From Fulvimarina endophytica (GTDB lineage Bacteria; Pseudomonadota; Alphaproteobacteria; Rhizobiales; Rhizobiaceae): a stretch of DNA of 64,000 nucleotides. Location: positions 372,001-436,000 of the forward strand of contig NZ_QURL01000001.1 of assembly GCF_003403015.1 (NCBI RefSeq). The letters are read 5' to 3'. Below the pieces are notes generated by a model. The model saw nothing but the letters and a program-made list of their open reading frames with translations, did no database searches and was not told the origin of the DNA. Both the position numbers and the translations under genes were made by a program. Positions 17,653 to 27,953 of this stretch are shown in pieces (the first letter of the stretch is position 1; each line of letters starts with the position of its first letter).

Positions 17653-18120
17653 TTACTCCGAATCGCTGTTGCGGTCGCGGCGCGGGCCACGATCGTCTCT
17701 GTCGCCACGCGGGCCACGATCCTCGCGCGGACCGCGATCGTCGCGGTCGCGGCGCGGACCGCGATCGTCGCGTCCACCACGACGGGGGCCACGATCGTCG
17801 CGCTTCTGCATCATCGCGGACGGACCTTCCTCGTGCTCCTCGACGCGGATCGTCATGAAGCGCAGGATGTCCTCATTGAAGCGCATCTGACGCTCCATCT
17901 CATGAACCGCAGCCGAAGGCGCGTCGATGTTCATGAGCGTGTAGTGCGCCTTGCGGTTCTTATCCATGCGGTAGGCCAGGGTCTTCAGACCCCAGTTCTC
18001 GACCTTGGCGACCTTGCCGCCACCGGCTTCGAGAATTCCACGCAGGTTTTCGACCAGCTGTTCGACCTGGCTGTTCGAAACGTCCTGACGCGCGAGGAAG
18101 ACATGCTCGTAAAGAGCCAT
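17653..18120 (-). CDS. rpsF: 30S ribosomal protein S6 with Arg/Asp-rich repeat tail
   Basis: A 155-aa S6 protein. Residues 1-100 form the usual alpha/beta domain ([37 protein letters not shown]). The last ~45 residues are a low-complexity tail made of repeated DDRGPRRDR-type units, where RGPR recurs six times with charged spacers. The underlying DNA is repetitive as well. S6 tails vary widely between bacteria (E. coli has a polyglutamate tail), but this arginine/aspartate repeat looks suited to RNA binding or phase-separating contacts. First gene of the rpsF-rpsR unit. Confidence 0.96.
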   Translation of the reverse strand: MALYEHVFLARQDVSNSQVEQLVENLRGILEAGGGKVAKVENWGLKTLAYRMDKNRKAHYTLMNIDAPSAAVHEMERQMRFNEDILRFMTIRVEEHEEGPSAMMQKRDDRGPRRGGRDDRGPRRDRDDRGPREDRGPRGDRDDRGPRRDRNSDSE

Positions 18121-18548
18121 ATGCAGTCGCCTTTCCGGTTTCGTTTCGCCGACGAATGGTGAAGAGAACCCAACGGCTAAGCCTCAGCGACCTTTCTCTT
18201 GACTGCCGAAAGGATCGGCATTGGACAGAAAGGCGCATCATGCGAAAAACGGTCGAGAGCGGAGACACGGGAAGCCGGGAGCTTTGAAAGCCCCCATGGG
18301 ACCGGAAAACCGGACGCCTTCCGTTCAGCCCCCAGCTGGGTTCTCAAACGTCGACGCTGGGGCCATACCGGTTCGAGTGCCCGAAATCAACCTCGGCCGC
18401 TCTTTTCCTGAGCATTTCGGCCTCCGGAAACCATCGAGGCGCTTGACACGATACGGTGGCGCCGAACATCCCCTGTCGGACACATCAGTCGAAGACGTCG
18501 GTGCCGCCGCACCGGATACGTCTTCAATCGAGCCGTAGAGGAGCATTC
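18121..18548. promoter_or_regulatory. 428-bp divergent control region between rpsF and fabD
   Basis: The space between the outward-facing rpsF and fabD genes must hold both promoters. A TTGACA hexamer at 18443-18448 on the plus strand is a possible -35 element for fabD, but no convincing -10 follows at standard spacing. The open frames crossing this region have no family resemblance. Nothing else is recognised. Confidence 0.4.
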
Positions 18549-19487
18549 ATGACGCTGGCAATCGTTTTCCCCGGGCAGGGCAGTCAATCCGTCGGGATGG
18601 GAAAGGCTCTCCAGGAAAACTATGCGGCGAGCCGGGATGTCTTCGCCGAAGTCGACGACGCGCTCGGAGAAAATCTCTCTCGGCTCATCTTCGAAGGGCC
18701 GATCGAGGAGTTGACGCTGACGGCGAATGCCCAGCCCGCCCTCATGGCGGTTTCGATGGCGACGATGAGGGCGCTCGAAAGCGAAGGGTTCGCGGTGAGT
18801 TCGGCTGCCTTCGCCGCCGGACATTCTCTCGGCGAATATTCCGCCCTCGCGGCGACCGGCGCGATTTCGATCGCCGAGACGGCCAAGCTTCTGCGAATCC
18901 GCGGCCTCGCGATGCAGGAAGCCGTGCCCGCGGGAGAGGGTGCCATGGCGGCGATCCTCGGGCTCGAAATGGAGGCGGTCCAGGCCCTTTGCGATGAGAG
19001 TTCGCAAGGCGAGGTCTGCGAACCAGCCAATGACAATGGCGGCGGCCAGATCGTGATTTCGGGCGCCAAGGGCGCCGTCGAGCGTGCCGTTGCACGCGCG
19101 GGCGAACGCGGGGCCAAGCGCGCCATTCCGCTCCCGGTTTCCGCGCCCTTCCACTGTGCGCTGATGAGCCCCGCGGCGGAGCGGATGGCGCAGGCACTGA
19201 AAGACGCGCGGATCTCGGTGCCTTCCATTCCGGTGATTACGAATGTCACGGCCGATGCGACGCAGGACCCGGAGATGGTCCGAAAGAGGCTCGTCGAGCA
19301 GGTCACCGGCTCGGTGCGCTGGCGCGAAAGCATGATCTTTGCCGCCGAAGAAGGCGTCGATGAACTCGCCGAAATCGGCGCTGGCAAGGTGCTTTCCGGG
19401 CTTGCCAAGCGCATCGACAAGCGGTTGTCCGCGCGCTCCATTGGAACGCCGGACGAGATCGCCGCCTTCTTGAAAGATCGCGGCTGA
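18549..19487 (+). CDS. fabD: Malonyl-CoA:ACP transacylase
   Basis: A 312-aa enzyme that loads malonate onto acyl carrier protein for fatty acid synthesis. The N-terminal FPGQGSQSVGMGKAL motif, the catalytic serine in AGHSLGEYSAL, and the catalytic histidine region VSAPFHCALM are all present in the correct order. The ATG at 18549 opens the conserved start. First gene of the fabD-fabG-acpP-fabF cluster and divergent from rpsF. Confidence 0.96.
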   Translation: MTLAIVFPGQGSQSVGMGKALQENYAASRDVFAEVDDALGENLSRLIFEGPIEELTLTANAQPALMAVSMATMRALESEGFAVSSAAFAAGHSLGEYSALAATGAISIAETAKLLRIRGLAMQEAVPAGEGAMAAILGLEMEAVQALCDESSQGEVCEPANDNGGGQIVISGAKGAVERAVARAGERGAKRAIPLPVSAPFHCALMSPAAERMAQALKDARISVPSIPVITNVTADATQDPEMVRKRLVEQVTGSVRWRESMIFAAEEGVDELAEIGAGKVLSGLAKRIDKRLSARSIGTPDEIAAFLKDRG

Positions 19488-19549
19488 CGCGCGAAGGAGC
19501 GGACGACGCGCCCTTCTTGGGCACAACGACGATTATGAAGAGGACACGG

Positions 19550-20287
19550 ATGTTCGATCTTTCGGGACGCAAAGCCCTGGTAACCGGCGCGAGCGGCGGT
19601 ATCGGCAAGGCGATCGCCACCGCGCTCCACGGGGCAGGGGCTACGGTCGGTATTCACGGCACGCGCCGTGAAGCGCTCGACGAATTGGCAGGAGAGTTGT
19701 CGGACCGTGTCCACGTGCTTCCGGCCGACCTTTCCGACCGCGCCGGCCAGCAGGCCCTCGCGGAAGAAGCGGAGAAGGTGCTGGAAGGTGTCGACATTCT
19801 GGTGAACAATGCCGGCATCACGAAGGATGGTCTCTTCGTCCGCATGTCGGACGAGGACTGGGACCAGGTTCTCGAGATCGACCTGACCGCCGCCTTCCGT
19901 CTGACGCGTGGCCTCACCCATCCGATGATGCGCCGGCGGTTCGGCCGCATCATCAACATCACTTCGATCGTCGGCGTCACTGGCAATCCGGGACAGGCCA
20001 ATTATTGCGCGGCCAAGGCAGGCATGATCGGCTTCTCGAAGTCGCTCGCATCCGAGATCGCCTCGCGAAGCGTGACGGTCAACTGCATCGCCCCAGGCTT
20101 CATCGCGAGTGCGATGACGGAGAAACTGAACGACAAGCAGCGCGACTCGATCATGGGTGCAATCCCCATGAAGCGAATGGGCGAAGCCTCCGAAATCGCC
20201 TCCACCGCAGTCTTCCTCGCATCGAACGAGGCCGCATATATCACAGGGCAGACGCTGCATGTGAACGGCGGCATGGCGATGATCTGA
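19550..20287 (+). CDS. fabG: 3-oxoacyl-ACP reductase
   Basis: A 245-aa SDR enzyme reducing 3-ketoacyl-ACP with NADPH. It shows TGASGGIGKAIA near the start, VNNAGITKDGLFVRM, a serine in NITSIVGVTGNPGQ, and the YxxxK pair in NYCAAKAGMIGFSK. The C-terminal TGQTLHVNGGMAMI ending is typical of FabG. The ATG at 19550 is preceded by AGGACA and begins the family-like MFDLSGRKALVTG; an in-frame ATG at 19535 is an alternative. It lies 62 bp after fabD. Confidence 0.95.
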   Translation: MFDLSGRKALVTGASGGIGKAIATALHGAGATVGIHGTRREALDELAGELSDRVHVLPADLSDRAGQQALAEEAEKVLEGVDILVNNAGITKDGLFVRMSDEDWDQVLEIDLTAAFRLTRGLTHPMMRRRFGRIINITSIVGVTGNPGQANYCAAKAGMIGFSKSLASEIASRSVTVNCIAPGFIASAMTEKLNDKQRDSIMGAIPMKRMGEASEIASTAVFLASNEAAYITGQTLHVNGGMAMI

Positions 20288-20418
20288 GGTTGCCGAGAGG
20301 CGCCCCGTATCCGATCTGAAGGGCGCAAACCTGCGTCCGGACGGGTGGGGCGCTTGATAATCAATGGCCGCGCGTCTAACGAGGGCGGCGACAGCACCAC
20401 TGCAATAGAGGACTCACA

Positions 20419-20658
20419 ATGAGTGAAACCGCTGACAAGGTCAAAAAGATCGTCGTCGAACATCTGGGCGTCGAAGAGAGCAAGGTGACCGAGAACGCCA
20501 GCTTCATCGACGATCTCGGCGCCGATAGCCTCGACACGGTCGAGCTCGTCATGGCGTTCGAGGAAGAATTCGGCGTGGAAATCCCCGACGATGCGGCCGA
20601 GACCATCCTGACCGTTGGTGATGCGGTCAACTTCATCGAGAAGAACAAGGCCAGCTAA
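20419..20658 (+). CDS. acpP: Acyl carrier protein
   Basis: A 79-aa acidic helical protein carrying growing acyl chains. The phosphopantetheine attachment serine lies in the canonical [17 protein letters not shown] stretch. Length and sequence are normal for a housekeeping ACP. The ATG is preceded by GAGGA at good distance. The 131-bp gap from fabG suggests a separate promoter, as ACP is often made in excess. Confidence 0.97.
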   Translation: MSETADKVKKIVVEHLGVEESKVTENASFIDDLGADSLDTVELVMAFEEEFGVEIPDDAAETILTVGDAVNFIEKNKAS

Positions 20659-20803
20659 GGTCTTCTTCGGTCCGGCGCGGCTCGGGGGGTCGGAAATATT
20701 CGACCGCCGGGCCCGCCGTCATTGCGGACTCGGGTGAATGCGAAGTCGCCAGGGCCTGCTTCATCCGAACGATGAGTGCGAACGGTCTGCGACAGTGCGT
20801 GAG

Positions 20804-22069
20804 ATGAGACGAGTTGTAATTACCGGCCTCGGCATGGTGAGCCCCCTCGGGGCCAATGTCGGCGATACCTGGAAGCGGCTGTTGAAGGGCGAGAGCGGCG
20901 CGGCACGCGTCGAGACCTTCGAAGTCGAGGATCTCCCCTGCAAGATCGCCTGTCAGATCCCGCGCGGCGACGGACAGAACGGGACGTTCAATCCCGATCT
21001 CTGGATGGAGCCGAAGGAACAGCGCAAGGTCGACGACTTCATCGTCTATGCCGTCGCGGCCGCGTCCGAGGCGCTCGACGACGCCGACTGGCATCCCGAA
21101 AGCTACGAAGATCAGATCCGCACCGGCACCCTGATCGGCTCCGGAATCGGCGGCCTCGAGGGCATCGAGCGCAATTCGCTCCTTCTGGCGGAAAAGGGTC
21201 CGCGGCGCATCTCGCCATTCTTCATTCCGGGAAGCCTGATCAATCTCGCCTCGGGTCATGTCTCGATCCGGCATGGTCTCAAGGGACCGAACCATTCTGT
21301 CGTCACCGCCTGTTCGACCGGCGCCCATGCGATCGGCGACGCCGCGCGGCTCGTCGCGCTGGGCGATGCGGACGTCATGGTGGCGGGCGGCGCCGAGTCG
21401 CCGGTCATCCGGCTCTCGCTCGCGGGCTTTGCCGCCTGCAAGGCACTTTCCACGCATTTCAACGACGACCCGACGCGCGGCTCGCGCCCCTATGATCGCG
21501 ATCGCGACGGCTTCGTCATGGGCGAGGGCGCCGGCATCGTCGTCCTCGAAGAATACGAGCATGCGAAGGCACGCGGAGCGAAGATCTACGCCGAGGTCGT
21601 CGGCTACGGTCTGTCCGGCGATGCCTATCATATCACGGCGCCCGCTTCCGATGGCGACGGAGCCTATCGCTGCATGTCGGCTGCCTTGAAGCGTGCCGGG
21701 GTCACCCCGGACGAACTCGACTACGTCAACGCGCACGGAACCTCGACGCCCCTGGGTGACGAGATCGAACTGCGCGCATTCGAACGGCTCGTCGGCGACT
21801 CCGCGCACAAGATCACCATGTCGTCCACCAAATCGGCGGTCGGGCATCTTCTCGGAGCTGCAGGAGCGGTCGAGGCGATCTTCTCGACCCTTGCGATCCG
21901 CGACAATGTCGCGCCTCCGACCATCAATCTCGACAATCCGTCGGTGGAAACGAAAATCGATCTGTGTGCCAACGCCAAGCGCGAGAAGCAGATCGATGTC
22001 GTCCTGTCCAATTCGTTCGGTTTCGGCGGGACGAACGCCTCGCTCGTCCTGCGCCGCGTCGTGGACTGA
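20804..22069 (+). CDS. fabF: Beta-ketoacyl-ACP synthase II
   Basis: A 421-aa condensing enzyme elongating acyl-ACP. The Cys-His-His triad is visible: C170 in VVTACSTGAHA, H310 in VNAHGTSTPLGD and H347 in AVGHLLGAAG. The C-terminal NSFGFGGTNASL ending is typical. The ATG at 20804 starts MRRVVITGLGMVSPLG, the standard N-terminus. Followed by a good terminator before mltG. Confidence 0.96.
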   Translation: MRRVVITGLGMVSPLGANVGDTWKRLLKGESGAARVETFEVEDLPCKIACQIPRGDGQNGTFNPDLWMEPKEQRKVDDFIVYAVAAASEALDDADWHPESYEDQIRTGTLIGSGIGGLEGIERNSLLLAEKGPRRISPFFIPGSLINLASGHVSIRHGLKGPNHSVVTACSTGAHAIGDAARLVALGDADVMVAGGAESPVIRLSLAGFAACKALSTHFNDDPTRGSRPYDRDRDGFVMGEGAGIVVLEEYEHAKARGAKIYAEVVGYGLSGDAYHITAPASDGDGAYRCMSAALKRAGVTPDELDYVNAHGTSTPLGDEIELRAFERLVGDSAHKITMSSTKSAVGHLLGAAGAVEAIFSTLAIRDNVAPPTINLDNPSVETKIDLCANAKREKQIDVVLSNSFGFGGTNASLVLRRVVD

Positions 22070-22092
22070 CGTCTCGACCTCACAACGAGATG

Positions 22093-22116
22093 AGCCCGGC
22101 GACACGCCGGGCTTTC
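22093..22116 (+). terminator. Hairpin terminator after fabF
   Basis: Perfect 9-bp arms (AGCCCGGCG / CGCCGGGCT) around a 3-nt ACA loop, followed by TTC, lie 23 bp after the fabF stop. This probably ends most fab transcription before mltG. Confidence 0.65.
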
Positions 22117-22174
22117 GCCACATTGCCATGGTGGACGATTTGGCAGTTTGGAACGTTCGTCGAGGGAGCGAATT

Positions 22175-23284
22175 TTGAGCGATCACGAACCAGGTGACGT
22201 TGACCGCTCCGGCGGCGGTGGTGACGGATCCACGCGAGCGGTTCGCAAAACCAAGCCGAAGACGCGCTCGCGCCTTGCGCGCAGTCAGCTCGTCATCTTC
22301 CTGAATTTCTGCCTTTCCCTCGCCTTCTTCGGCGCCCTTGCGCTCGGAGCGGTGATGTATTGGGGAAAGGGCATGTTCGAGAACGAGGGGCCGCTGAGGA
22401 CCGAGGCGAACTACGTCGTCGCGCGGAACAGTTCGCTCAACTCCATTGCGGATGGTCTCGAAGAAAGCGGCGTGATTTCCAGTTCGCAGGTCTTCCAGGT
22501 GGCGGCCCGGATCGAAGGTGTCGGTGGTCAGTTGAAGGCCGGCGAATACGCCTTCGATCCCGGCGTCTCCATGCGGGACGTAATGGAGAAGATCGCACGG
22601 GGCGACTCCGTCCAGCATGCCATCACGATCCCCGAGGGTTGGACGGTCGAGCGGGCCTTTCAGCGGATCGCCGAGTCCCCGGTGCTGTCCGGCCCCATGC
22701 CCGACATGCCGCCAGAGGGCATGATGCAGGCCGAGACCCATCTCGTTCAGCGGGGCATGACGCGATCGCAACTGGTTCAGGCGATGCGTCAGTCGCAGGA
22801 AGCCATGATCCAGGAAATCTGGGATGGACGGGACGAAGATCTCCCCGTGGACGACATCGCCGAGTTCGTCACGCTTGCCTCGATCGTGGAGCGGGAGACA
22901 GGGATCGCCTCCGAGCGTCCGCATGTCGCGTCCGTCTTCATCAACCGCCTGCGCAAGGGCATGCGTCTCCAGTCCGATCCGACCTTCCTTTATGGAATTT
23001 ACGGAGGCGCGGGTAAGCCCAGCGAAGCCCCCATCACCCGCTCGGACATCGAGAGCGACACGCCCTACAACACCTATCGGATCAACGGTCTGCCGCCCGG
23101 GCCGATCGCGATCCCCGGCAGGAAGGCGCTCGAGGCGGTCGCCCATCCGCTGGAAAGCGACGACCTCTATTTCGTCGCGGACGGGACCGGCGGTCATGTG
23201 TTCTCGCAGACGCTCGATGAGCACAACAGAAACGTGCAGCGATATCGTGAGATCGAACGCGAACGCCGTGCCGATGCGCAATAG
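22175..23284 (+). CDS. mltG: Endolytic transglycosylase MltG
   Basis: A 369-aa membrane-anchored murein transglycosylase thought to terminate nascent glycan strands. A polar N-terminus precedes one membrane helix (residues ~38-62); a LysM-like region and the YceG catalytic domain follow. The catalytic glutamate is E239 in TLASIVERETG, and the RLQSDPTFLYG and TPYNTYRINGLPPGPI motifs are intact. A TTG at 22175 is chosen as start because GAGGGAG lies just upstream. The usual LPDTY-like motif after the PEG tripeptide is changed to QAETH (residues 185-189). Confidence 0.92.
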   Translation: MSDHEPGDVDRSGGGGDGSTRAVRKTKPKTRSRLARSQLVIFLNFCLSLAFFGALALGAVMYWGKGMFENEGPLRTEANYVVARNSSLNSIADGLEESGVISSSQVFQVAARIEGVGGQLKAGEYAFDPGVSMRDVMEKIARGDSVQHAITIPEGWTVERAFQRIAESPVLSGPMPDMPPEGMMQAETHLVQRGMTRSQLVQAMRQSQEAMIQEIWDGRDEDLPVDDIAEFVTLASIVERETGIASERPHVASVFINRLRKGMRLQSDPTFLYGIYGGAGKPSEAPITRSDIESDTPYNTYRINGLPPGPIAIPGRKALEAVAHPLESDDLYFVADGTGGHVFSQTLDEHNRNVQRYREIERERRADAQ

Positions 23285-23398
23285 GGTCGAGGTCACACCC
23301 GATCCGATCGATCGGCCCGGCCTTTTCGGAAACGTCCCGGCGGGAAACGCACGACCTTCTTACGGCACCTTCCCAATCTCTTGTCGGGAGATGAAGCG

Positions 23399-24283
23399 GT
23401 GAGCCTGCGCAGCATGACCGGCTTCGCGCGCTCGCAGGCCCGCTCTAGCAATGCATCCCTCGTATGGGAACTCAAGAGCGTCAATGGACGCGGGCTGGAC
23501 CTCAGGCTGCGCATGCCTGCCGGTTTCGACGCACTCGAACCGGACGTGCGTGCGCTCGCTTCCCGCTACCTCGCCCGGGGCAGCGTCCAGATCAATCTGA
23601 CGGTCGAGTGGGATGAACGGCCGTCAGCGCTACAGGTCGATCGTGATCGGCTGACACTCGTCCTTCAGATCAGCGACGAACTCGTGGCATCGGGACGTGC
23701 ATCTTTGCCGCGGACGGACGGCCTCCTCGGCTTGAAGGGCATCATCGAGTGGGAGCAGGCACAAGACGGCGCGCCGACGCTGCAGGACGATCTGATCCGT
23801 GCTTCGAAGGAAAGCTTCGCCGAAGCCGTCGAGCAACTTCGGCAGGCCCGGCAGGAGGAAGGCAGGAGCCTCGGGCGGGTGATTGCAGCACTCCTGGACC
23901 GGATCGGCGCGCTTGCGAGAGACGCGCGCGAGGAACGAACCCGTCACCCGGAATTCCTGCGCCTGCGCATCGCCGAACAGGCTGCCCGTCTGGCCGAACA
24001 GGCGATCGACGAGCAGCGCCTCGTTCAGGAACTCGCGCTCATCGCCGTGCGCGCCGACATTTCCGAGGAACTCGATCGACTGGACAGCCATATCGATGCG
24101 GCCCACGGCCTCCTGGCGGCCAATGAGCCGGTCGGGCGACGTTTCGACTTTCTGACCCAAGAAATGAATCGCGAATCGAACACGATCTGTTCCAAGTCGA
24201 ACTCGGTCGCCTTGACCGCCATCGGCCTCGACTTGAAAGTCGCGGTCGATCAACTGCGTGAACAGGTTCAGAATATCGAATGA
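23399..24283 (+). CDS. yicC: YicC family endoribonuclease
   Basis: A 294-aa protein of the YicC/YloC family, linked to RNA cleavage and stationary-phase survival. The conserved N-terminus MTGFARS and [18 protein letters not shown] are present, as is the C-terminal block [21 protein letters not shown] that is diagnostic of the family. A GTG at 23399 is the probable start, eight bases after GGGAG. Its stop overlaps the gmk start by 4 nt (ATGA), a coupling widely conserved in Hyphomicrobiales. Confidence 0.92.
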   Translation: MSLRSMTGFARSQARSSNASLVWELKSVNGRGLDLRLRMPAGFDALEPDVRALASRYLARGSVQINLTVEWDERPSALQVDRDRLTLVLQISDELVASGRASLPRTDGLLGLKGIIEWEQAQDGAPTLQDDLIRASKESFAEAVEQLRQARQEEGRSLGRVIAALLDRIGALARDAREERTRHPEFLRLRIAEQAARLAEQAIDEQRLVQELALIAVRADISEELDRLDSHIDAAHGLLAANEPVGRRFDFLTQEMNRESNTICSKSNSVALTAIGLDLKVAVDQLREQVQNIE

Positions 24284-24948
24284 CGCCAGACAGCCATCAG
24301 ACCAAGACCGACGCGACAATCGCCCGCCGGGGTCTCAGCCTCGTGATCTCCTCGCCCTCTGGAGCCGGCAAGTCGACGATCGCACATGCTCTCATGGACG
24401 CCGATCGAAGCTTCCAGCTCTCCATCAGCGTGACGACCCGCAAGCGACGCGGAAGCGAGGTCGATGGTGTCCATTACCGCTTCATCGACAAGGAGGAATT
24501 CATGAGGTTGCGCGAGAAGGACGACCTTCTCGAATGGGCGGAAGTCCACGGCAACTTCTACGGAACTCCGCGAGCCCCGGCCGAGCGCGCGATGCGCAAC
24601 GGCCACGACATGCTGTTCGACATCGATTATCAGGGCGCCCTGCAGCTTCAGGAGAAGGCCGGAGACGACGTCGTCTCCATCTTCATCCTGCCACCGTCCA
24701 TGGCGGAGCTGAAATCGCGGCTGCTGCGCCGGGCGGAGGACTCCAGCGAGACGATCGCGATTAGGCTGGCCAATTCACGCGTCGAAATCGATCGCTGGCG
24801 CGATTACGACTACGTCATCGTCAACGACGATCTGAACCAGGCCTTCGAAGCCGTCCGGGCGATCATTGCGGCAGAGCGTCTGAAGCGTGAACGCCGTCCG
24901 GGTCTGGAAGTCTTCACGAAGGCGCTTCTCGAAGAGCCGATCGAGTAA
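24280..24948 (+). CDS. gmk: Guanylate kinase
   Basis: A 222-aa enzyme phosphorylating GMP/dGMP. The P-loop [12 protein letters not shown] is at residues 24-35, followed by the GMP-binding [16 protein letters not shown] and HYRFI, and the [12 protein letters not shown] stretch. Length is normal. Translation is probably coupled to yicC through the ATGA overlap. It converges on rsmA, 35 bp away. Confidence 0.96.
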   Translation: MTPDSHQTKTDATIARRGLSLVISSPSGAGKSTIAHALMDADRSFQLSISVTTRKRRGSEVDGVHYRFIDKEEFMRLREKDDLLEWAEVHGNFYGTPRAPAERAMRNGHDMLFDIDYQGALQLQEKAGDDVVSIFILPPSMAELKSRLLRRAEDSSETIAIRLANSRVEIDRWRDYDYVIVNDDLNQAFEAVRAIIAAERLKRERRPGLEVFTKALLEEPIE

Positions 24949-24983
24949 GCCAACTCTTCGCGCAGTCGACGGATACGGCCCGC

Positions 24984-25811
24984 TCAGATGGCATTCGCGA
25001 TCTGCACGAATTCCTCGACGCTCAATGTTTCGGCCCGCCGCTGCGGGTCGATCCCGATCCGCTCGAGCAGTTGCTCGCCGCCGACCGGCTTGAGGCTTTG
25101 GCGCAGCATCTTCCGTCTTTGACCGAATGCGGCCGCGGTTACGGTCTCGAGCTTCGACAGATCGGCGGCGAGAGGTGCGGGCTTCGGCACGATTCGAACC
25201 ACCGACGACATCACTTTCGGCGGGGGTGTGAACGCCTCGCGCGGAACATCGAACAGGATCTTCGCTTCGGTTCTCCAGCCCGCCAGAACACCGAGCCGCC
25301 CGTAATGATCGCCGCGCGGCTGCGCCACGATCCGTTCGGCGACCTCTTTCTGGAACATCAGCGTCAGGCTGTCCCAGACCGGCGGCCAGGCGGGCACCGC
25401 GATCCAGTTGAGGAGCAGCTGGGTTCCGACATTATAGGGAAGGTTCGCGACGATCTTCAGGCGCTTGCCGCCCGCGATTTCGGCAAGATCGATCTGGAGC
25501 GCGTCGAGGTTCCGGATGTCCACTCGCGAGGGATAGTGCGCGGAGATCTCTTCGATCGCCGGGATACACCGGGGATCCTTCTCGACGACGACGAGCCGTC
25601 GAGCGCCGCTCGCGAGCAGCGCGCGCGTGAGCCCGCCGGGGCCCGGTCCGACTTCCAGCACCGTGCAATCCTCGAAGGGCGCTGCCTGCCGCGCGATCTT
25701 GGACGTCAGATTGAGGTCGAGAAGAAAGTTCTGGCCGAGCTGCTTGCGCGGTGCGAGATCGTGCGCGGCGATCACGTCGCGCAGCGGGGGTAGGTCGTCG
25801 ATCGGGCTCAC
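24984..25811 (-). CDS. rsmA: 16S rRNA dimethyladenosine transferase
   Basis: A 275-aa SAM-dependent methyltransferase that dimethylates two adjacent adenines near the 3' end of 16S rRNA (KsgA). The QNFLLD start motif, SAM-binding [15 protein letters not shown], and catalytic NLPYNVGT motif are present, with a helical C-terminal domain. The GTG start at 25811 overlaps the pdxA stop by 4 nt, so translation is coupled. Last gene of the lptF-to-rsmA unit. Confidence 0.95.
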   Translation of the reverse strand: MSPIDDLPPLRDVIAAHDLAPRKQLGQNFLLDLNLTSKIARQAAPFEDCTVLEVGPGPGGLTRALLASGARRLVVVEKDPRCIPAIEEISAHYPSRVDIRNLDALQIDLAEIAGGKRLKIVANLPYNVGTQLLLNWIAVPAWPPVWDSLTLMFQKEVAERIVAQPRGDHYGRLGVLAGWRTEAKILFDVPREAFTPPPKVMSSVVRIVPKPAPLAADLSKLETVTAAAFGQRRKMLRQSLKPVGGEQLLERIGIDPQRRAETLSVEEFVQIANAI

Positions 25812-26869
25812 GCGCTTGCCGAGGCTTTCTTGGTCGTGTTCCGACGATCGGACGCCTGCGCCATGTCCAGGGCCTGACGGAAGGCGGCACGGAAGCTGTC
25901 GGGGCGCGCGATGCCGCGTCCCGCGATGTCGGATGCCGTTCCGTGATCGGGCGACGTCCGGATGATCGGAAGACCGAGCGTGATGTTGACGGTTTCGTCG
26001 AACGCCAGGGTCTTGGCCGGGATGAGCGCCTGGTCGTGATACATGCAGATCGCGACGTCGTAGCTCGAGCGGGCGCGCGGATTGAACATGGTATCGGCCG
26101 GGAACGGACCCTTCGCGTCGATGCCTTCGACGCGGAGTATTTCGATCGCGGGACGAATGACGGTCTCGTCCTCCATCCCGATCGCCCCTCGTTCACCCGC
26201 ATGCGGGTTGAGGCCGGCGAGCGCCAGTCGCGGTTTCTCGACGGCGAATTTCTCGCGCAGATCGCGATCGACGATACGGCAGGTCTCGACGATGAGTTCC
26301 GTCGTCAGCAGGCCGGGGACCGCATGGATCGGCACGTGGATCGTGACGGGAACGCAGGAGAGATCAGGACCCGCGAGCAGCATGACCGGCGTCACGGGCT
26401 TTCCCGTCGCCCGTTCGCAAAGATCCGCGAGATATTCGGTATGGCCGGGATGACGGAAGCCGACGTCGTAGAGCGCCTTCTTGTCGATCGGCGCGGTCAC
26501 GATCCCACTGACCTCGCCCTTCAACGCAAAAGCCACCGCCCGATCGATCGCTTCGATCGTTCCCGCTCCATTGCTCGGATCGAGTTTGCCCGGCTCGTCA
26601 CGATGAGCGTTGACGAGTGGCAGGATCGTAAGGGTGTTCCGGTCGACCGACAGGCACTCGGCAGGTCGGGCGACCTCGCGGATATCCAAGCTGAGCCCAA
26701 GGCGATCCGCGCGCTGTCTCAGCATGCCCGGATCGGCGAGAACGACGCAGGGCGCGGCCGCGAGATCTCCCGCCTGGTGAAGCGCGAGAATCAGATCCGG
26801 GCCGATACCCGAAGGCTCGCCGACGGTGATCGCCAGCGGCGCCGTGCCGCGTGCATGAACGGAAGACAT
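25808..26869 (-). CDS. pdxA: 4-hydroxythreonine-4-phosphate dehydrogenase
   Basis: A 353-aa NAD-dependent enzyme of vitamin B6 synthesis. The N-terminal [13 protein letters not shown] motif, the metal-binding histidine in [12 protein letters not shown], the [11 protein letters not shown] segment and the terminal metal histidine in MYHDQALIP are all visible. The ATG at 26869 overlaps the upstream stop by one base (TGATG). It sits between the surA-like gene and rsmA, the common proteobacterial order. Confidence 0.95.
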   Translation of the reverse strand: MSSVHARGTAPLAITVGEPSGIGPDLILALHQAGDLAAAPCVVLADPGMLRQRADRLGLSLDIREVARPAECLSVDRNTLTILPLVNAHRDEPGKLDPSNGAGTIEAIDRAVAFALKGEVSGIVTAPIDKKALYDVGFRHPGHTEYLADLCERATGKPVTPVMLLAGPDLSCVPVTIHVPIHAVPGLLTTELIVETCRIVDRDLREKFAVEKPRLALAGLNPHAGERGAIGMEDETVIRPAIEILRVEGIDAKGPFPADTMFNPRARSSYDVAICMYHDQALIPAKTLAFDETVNITLGLPIIRTSPDHGTASDIAGRGIARPDSFRAAFRQALDMAQASDRRNTTKKASASA

Positions 26870-27825
26870 CAGCGACGGACGATTTGCGCGCTCTCGCGAA
26901 GCTTCTTCAAAACCGCTGCGTCCGGGCCGTTCTCGCCGCCCTGCTTGTTGAGGGACTCCATGTCCTGCATCTGGAAGACCATCTGTGCGGCCCGATCGTC
27001 CGAGATCGTGCGGGCGTTGCAGACCGCGATCAGTTCGACGCCGCGCTCGGTTTCCTTGGGTGCGGTGGCCCGTCCCGGATTGGTCCGCATGACATCGTCC
27101 TTCCACAGCGCAGGCAATTCGGGCTGTGCCACGCGACCGAGATCGCGGACGGTCACGTCACGCAGTCCCTTGGCGATGTTGAACGAGTTCTCGCAGGACT
27201 GGAACCTCGACCTGAAGGCTTCGGCCTCGCGCTTGCGATTGCCGAGAATGGAGGCGCGCTGCCCGGTTGGAATGACGAAGATGACCTGCTGCAGGCTGTA
27301 TTCGGTCGTCGACGGCTTCTCTCCGCCGCGAGCGAGCATTCGCTGCACTGCATCCTGTTCGCTGAGGCGCTCCTCCTGGCGGATCCGCGTCGCGACTGCC
27401 TGACCCCAGCCCATCTGGACGCGGATATAGTCCTTGAAACCTGCTTCCGAGAAGCCGGCCTGTCCCAGCACCTGATTCAACTGGGCGAGAGTCAGCTTGT
27501 TGCTTTTCGCGAAATTCTCGTAGGCGCCGTTGACCGCTTGGTCCGGAATGCTGATGCCTTGGCGCTTGATCTCCTGCTTCTTGAGCGCCTCGTCGATCAG
27601 CTCGTCGGTCGCCTTCTGGGTGGTGTTGCCCGCGACGCGGCGCAGCTTCAGGAAGGCTGCCCGCTGGCGGATCTGGTAGGTGGTCACCGGCTGGCCGTTG
27701 ACCACGGCCTTCACCGCGCTCGCCGCTTGGACAGGCGTGGCACCGAGGCCGACCATGGCCGGTCCTGAGAGGCCGAGTACGGCGACGACCGTGCCGCGCA
27801 TCATCCAGGAGGTCAGTCGATTCAT
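26869..27825 (-). CDS. surA: SurA-like periplasmic chaperone/peptidyl-prolyl isomerase
   Basis: A 318-aa exported protein with a signal peptide (ending near VQAASA) and a SurA_N-type chaperone domain beginning VKAVVNGQPVTTYQIRQRA. The parvulin-like region from YSLQQVIFVIP onward is hard to align and may not be an active isomerase. SurA guides outer-membrane proteins such as LptD, whose gene is immediately upstream, 128 bp away. ATG 27825 is used; an upstream TTG at 27852 is less likely. Confidence 0.82.
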   Translation of the reverse strand: MNRLTSWMMRGTVVAVLGLSGPAMVGLGATPVQAASAVKAVVNGQPVTTYQIRQRAAFLKLRRVAGNTTQKATDELIDEALKKQEIKRQGISIPDQAVNGAYENFAKSNKLTLAQLNQVLGQAGFSEAGFKDYIRVQMGWGQAVATRIRQEERLSEQDAVQRMLARGGEKPSTTEYSLQQVIFVIPTGQRASILGNRKREAEAFRSRFQSCENSFNIAKGLRDVTVRDLGRVAQPELPALWKDDVMRTNPGRATAPKETERGVELIAVCNARTISDDRAAQMVFQMQDMESLNKQGGENGPDAAVLKKLRESAQIVRR

Positions 27826-27953
27826 TGCCACTGGTATCCCTTTGTCGTCCAATCCACCTTGGCCGCTAAAGCACGGATAGGGCGAAAGAATGATGTCCCG
27901 ACCTGCACTCCCTCGCCAACGGAGGGCCCTTCCGCAACCGCGGAAAGGCGACC

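Noticed and set aside
18221-18538. A 105-codon plus-strand frame in the rpsF-fabD spacer.
   Set aside because: Composition is not protein-like, no ribosome binding site, and it occupies a promoter region.
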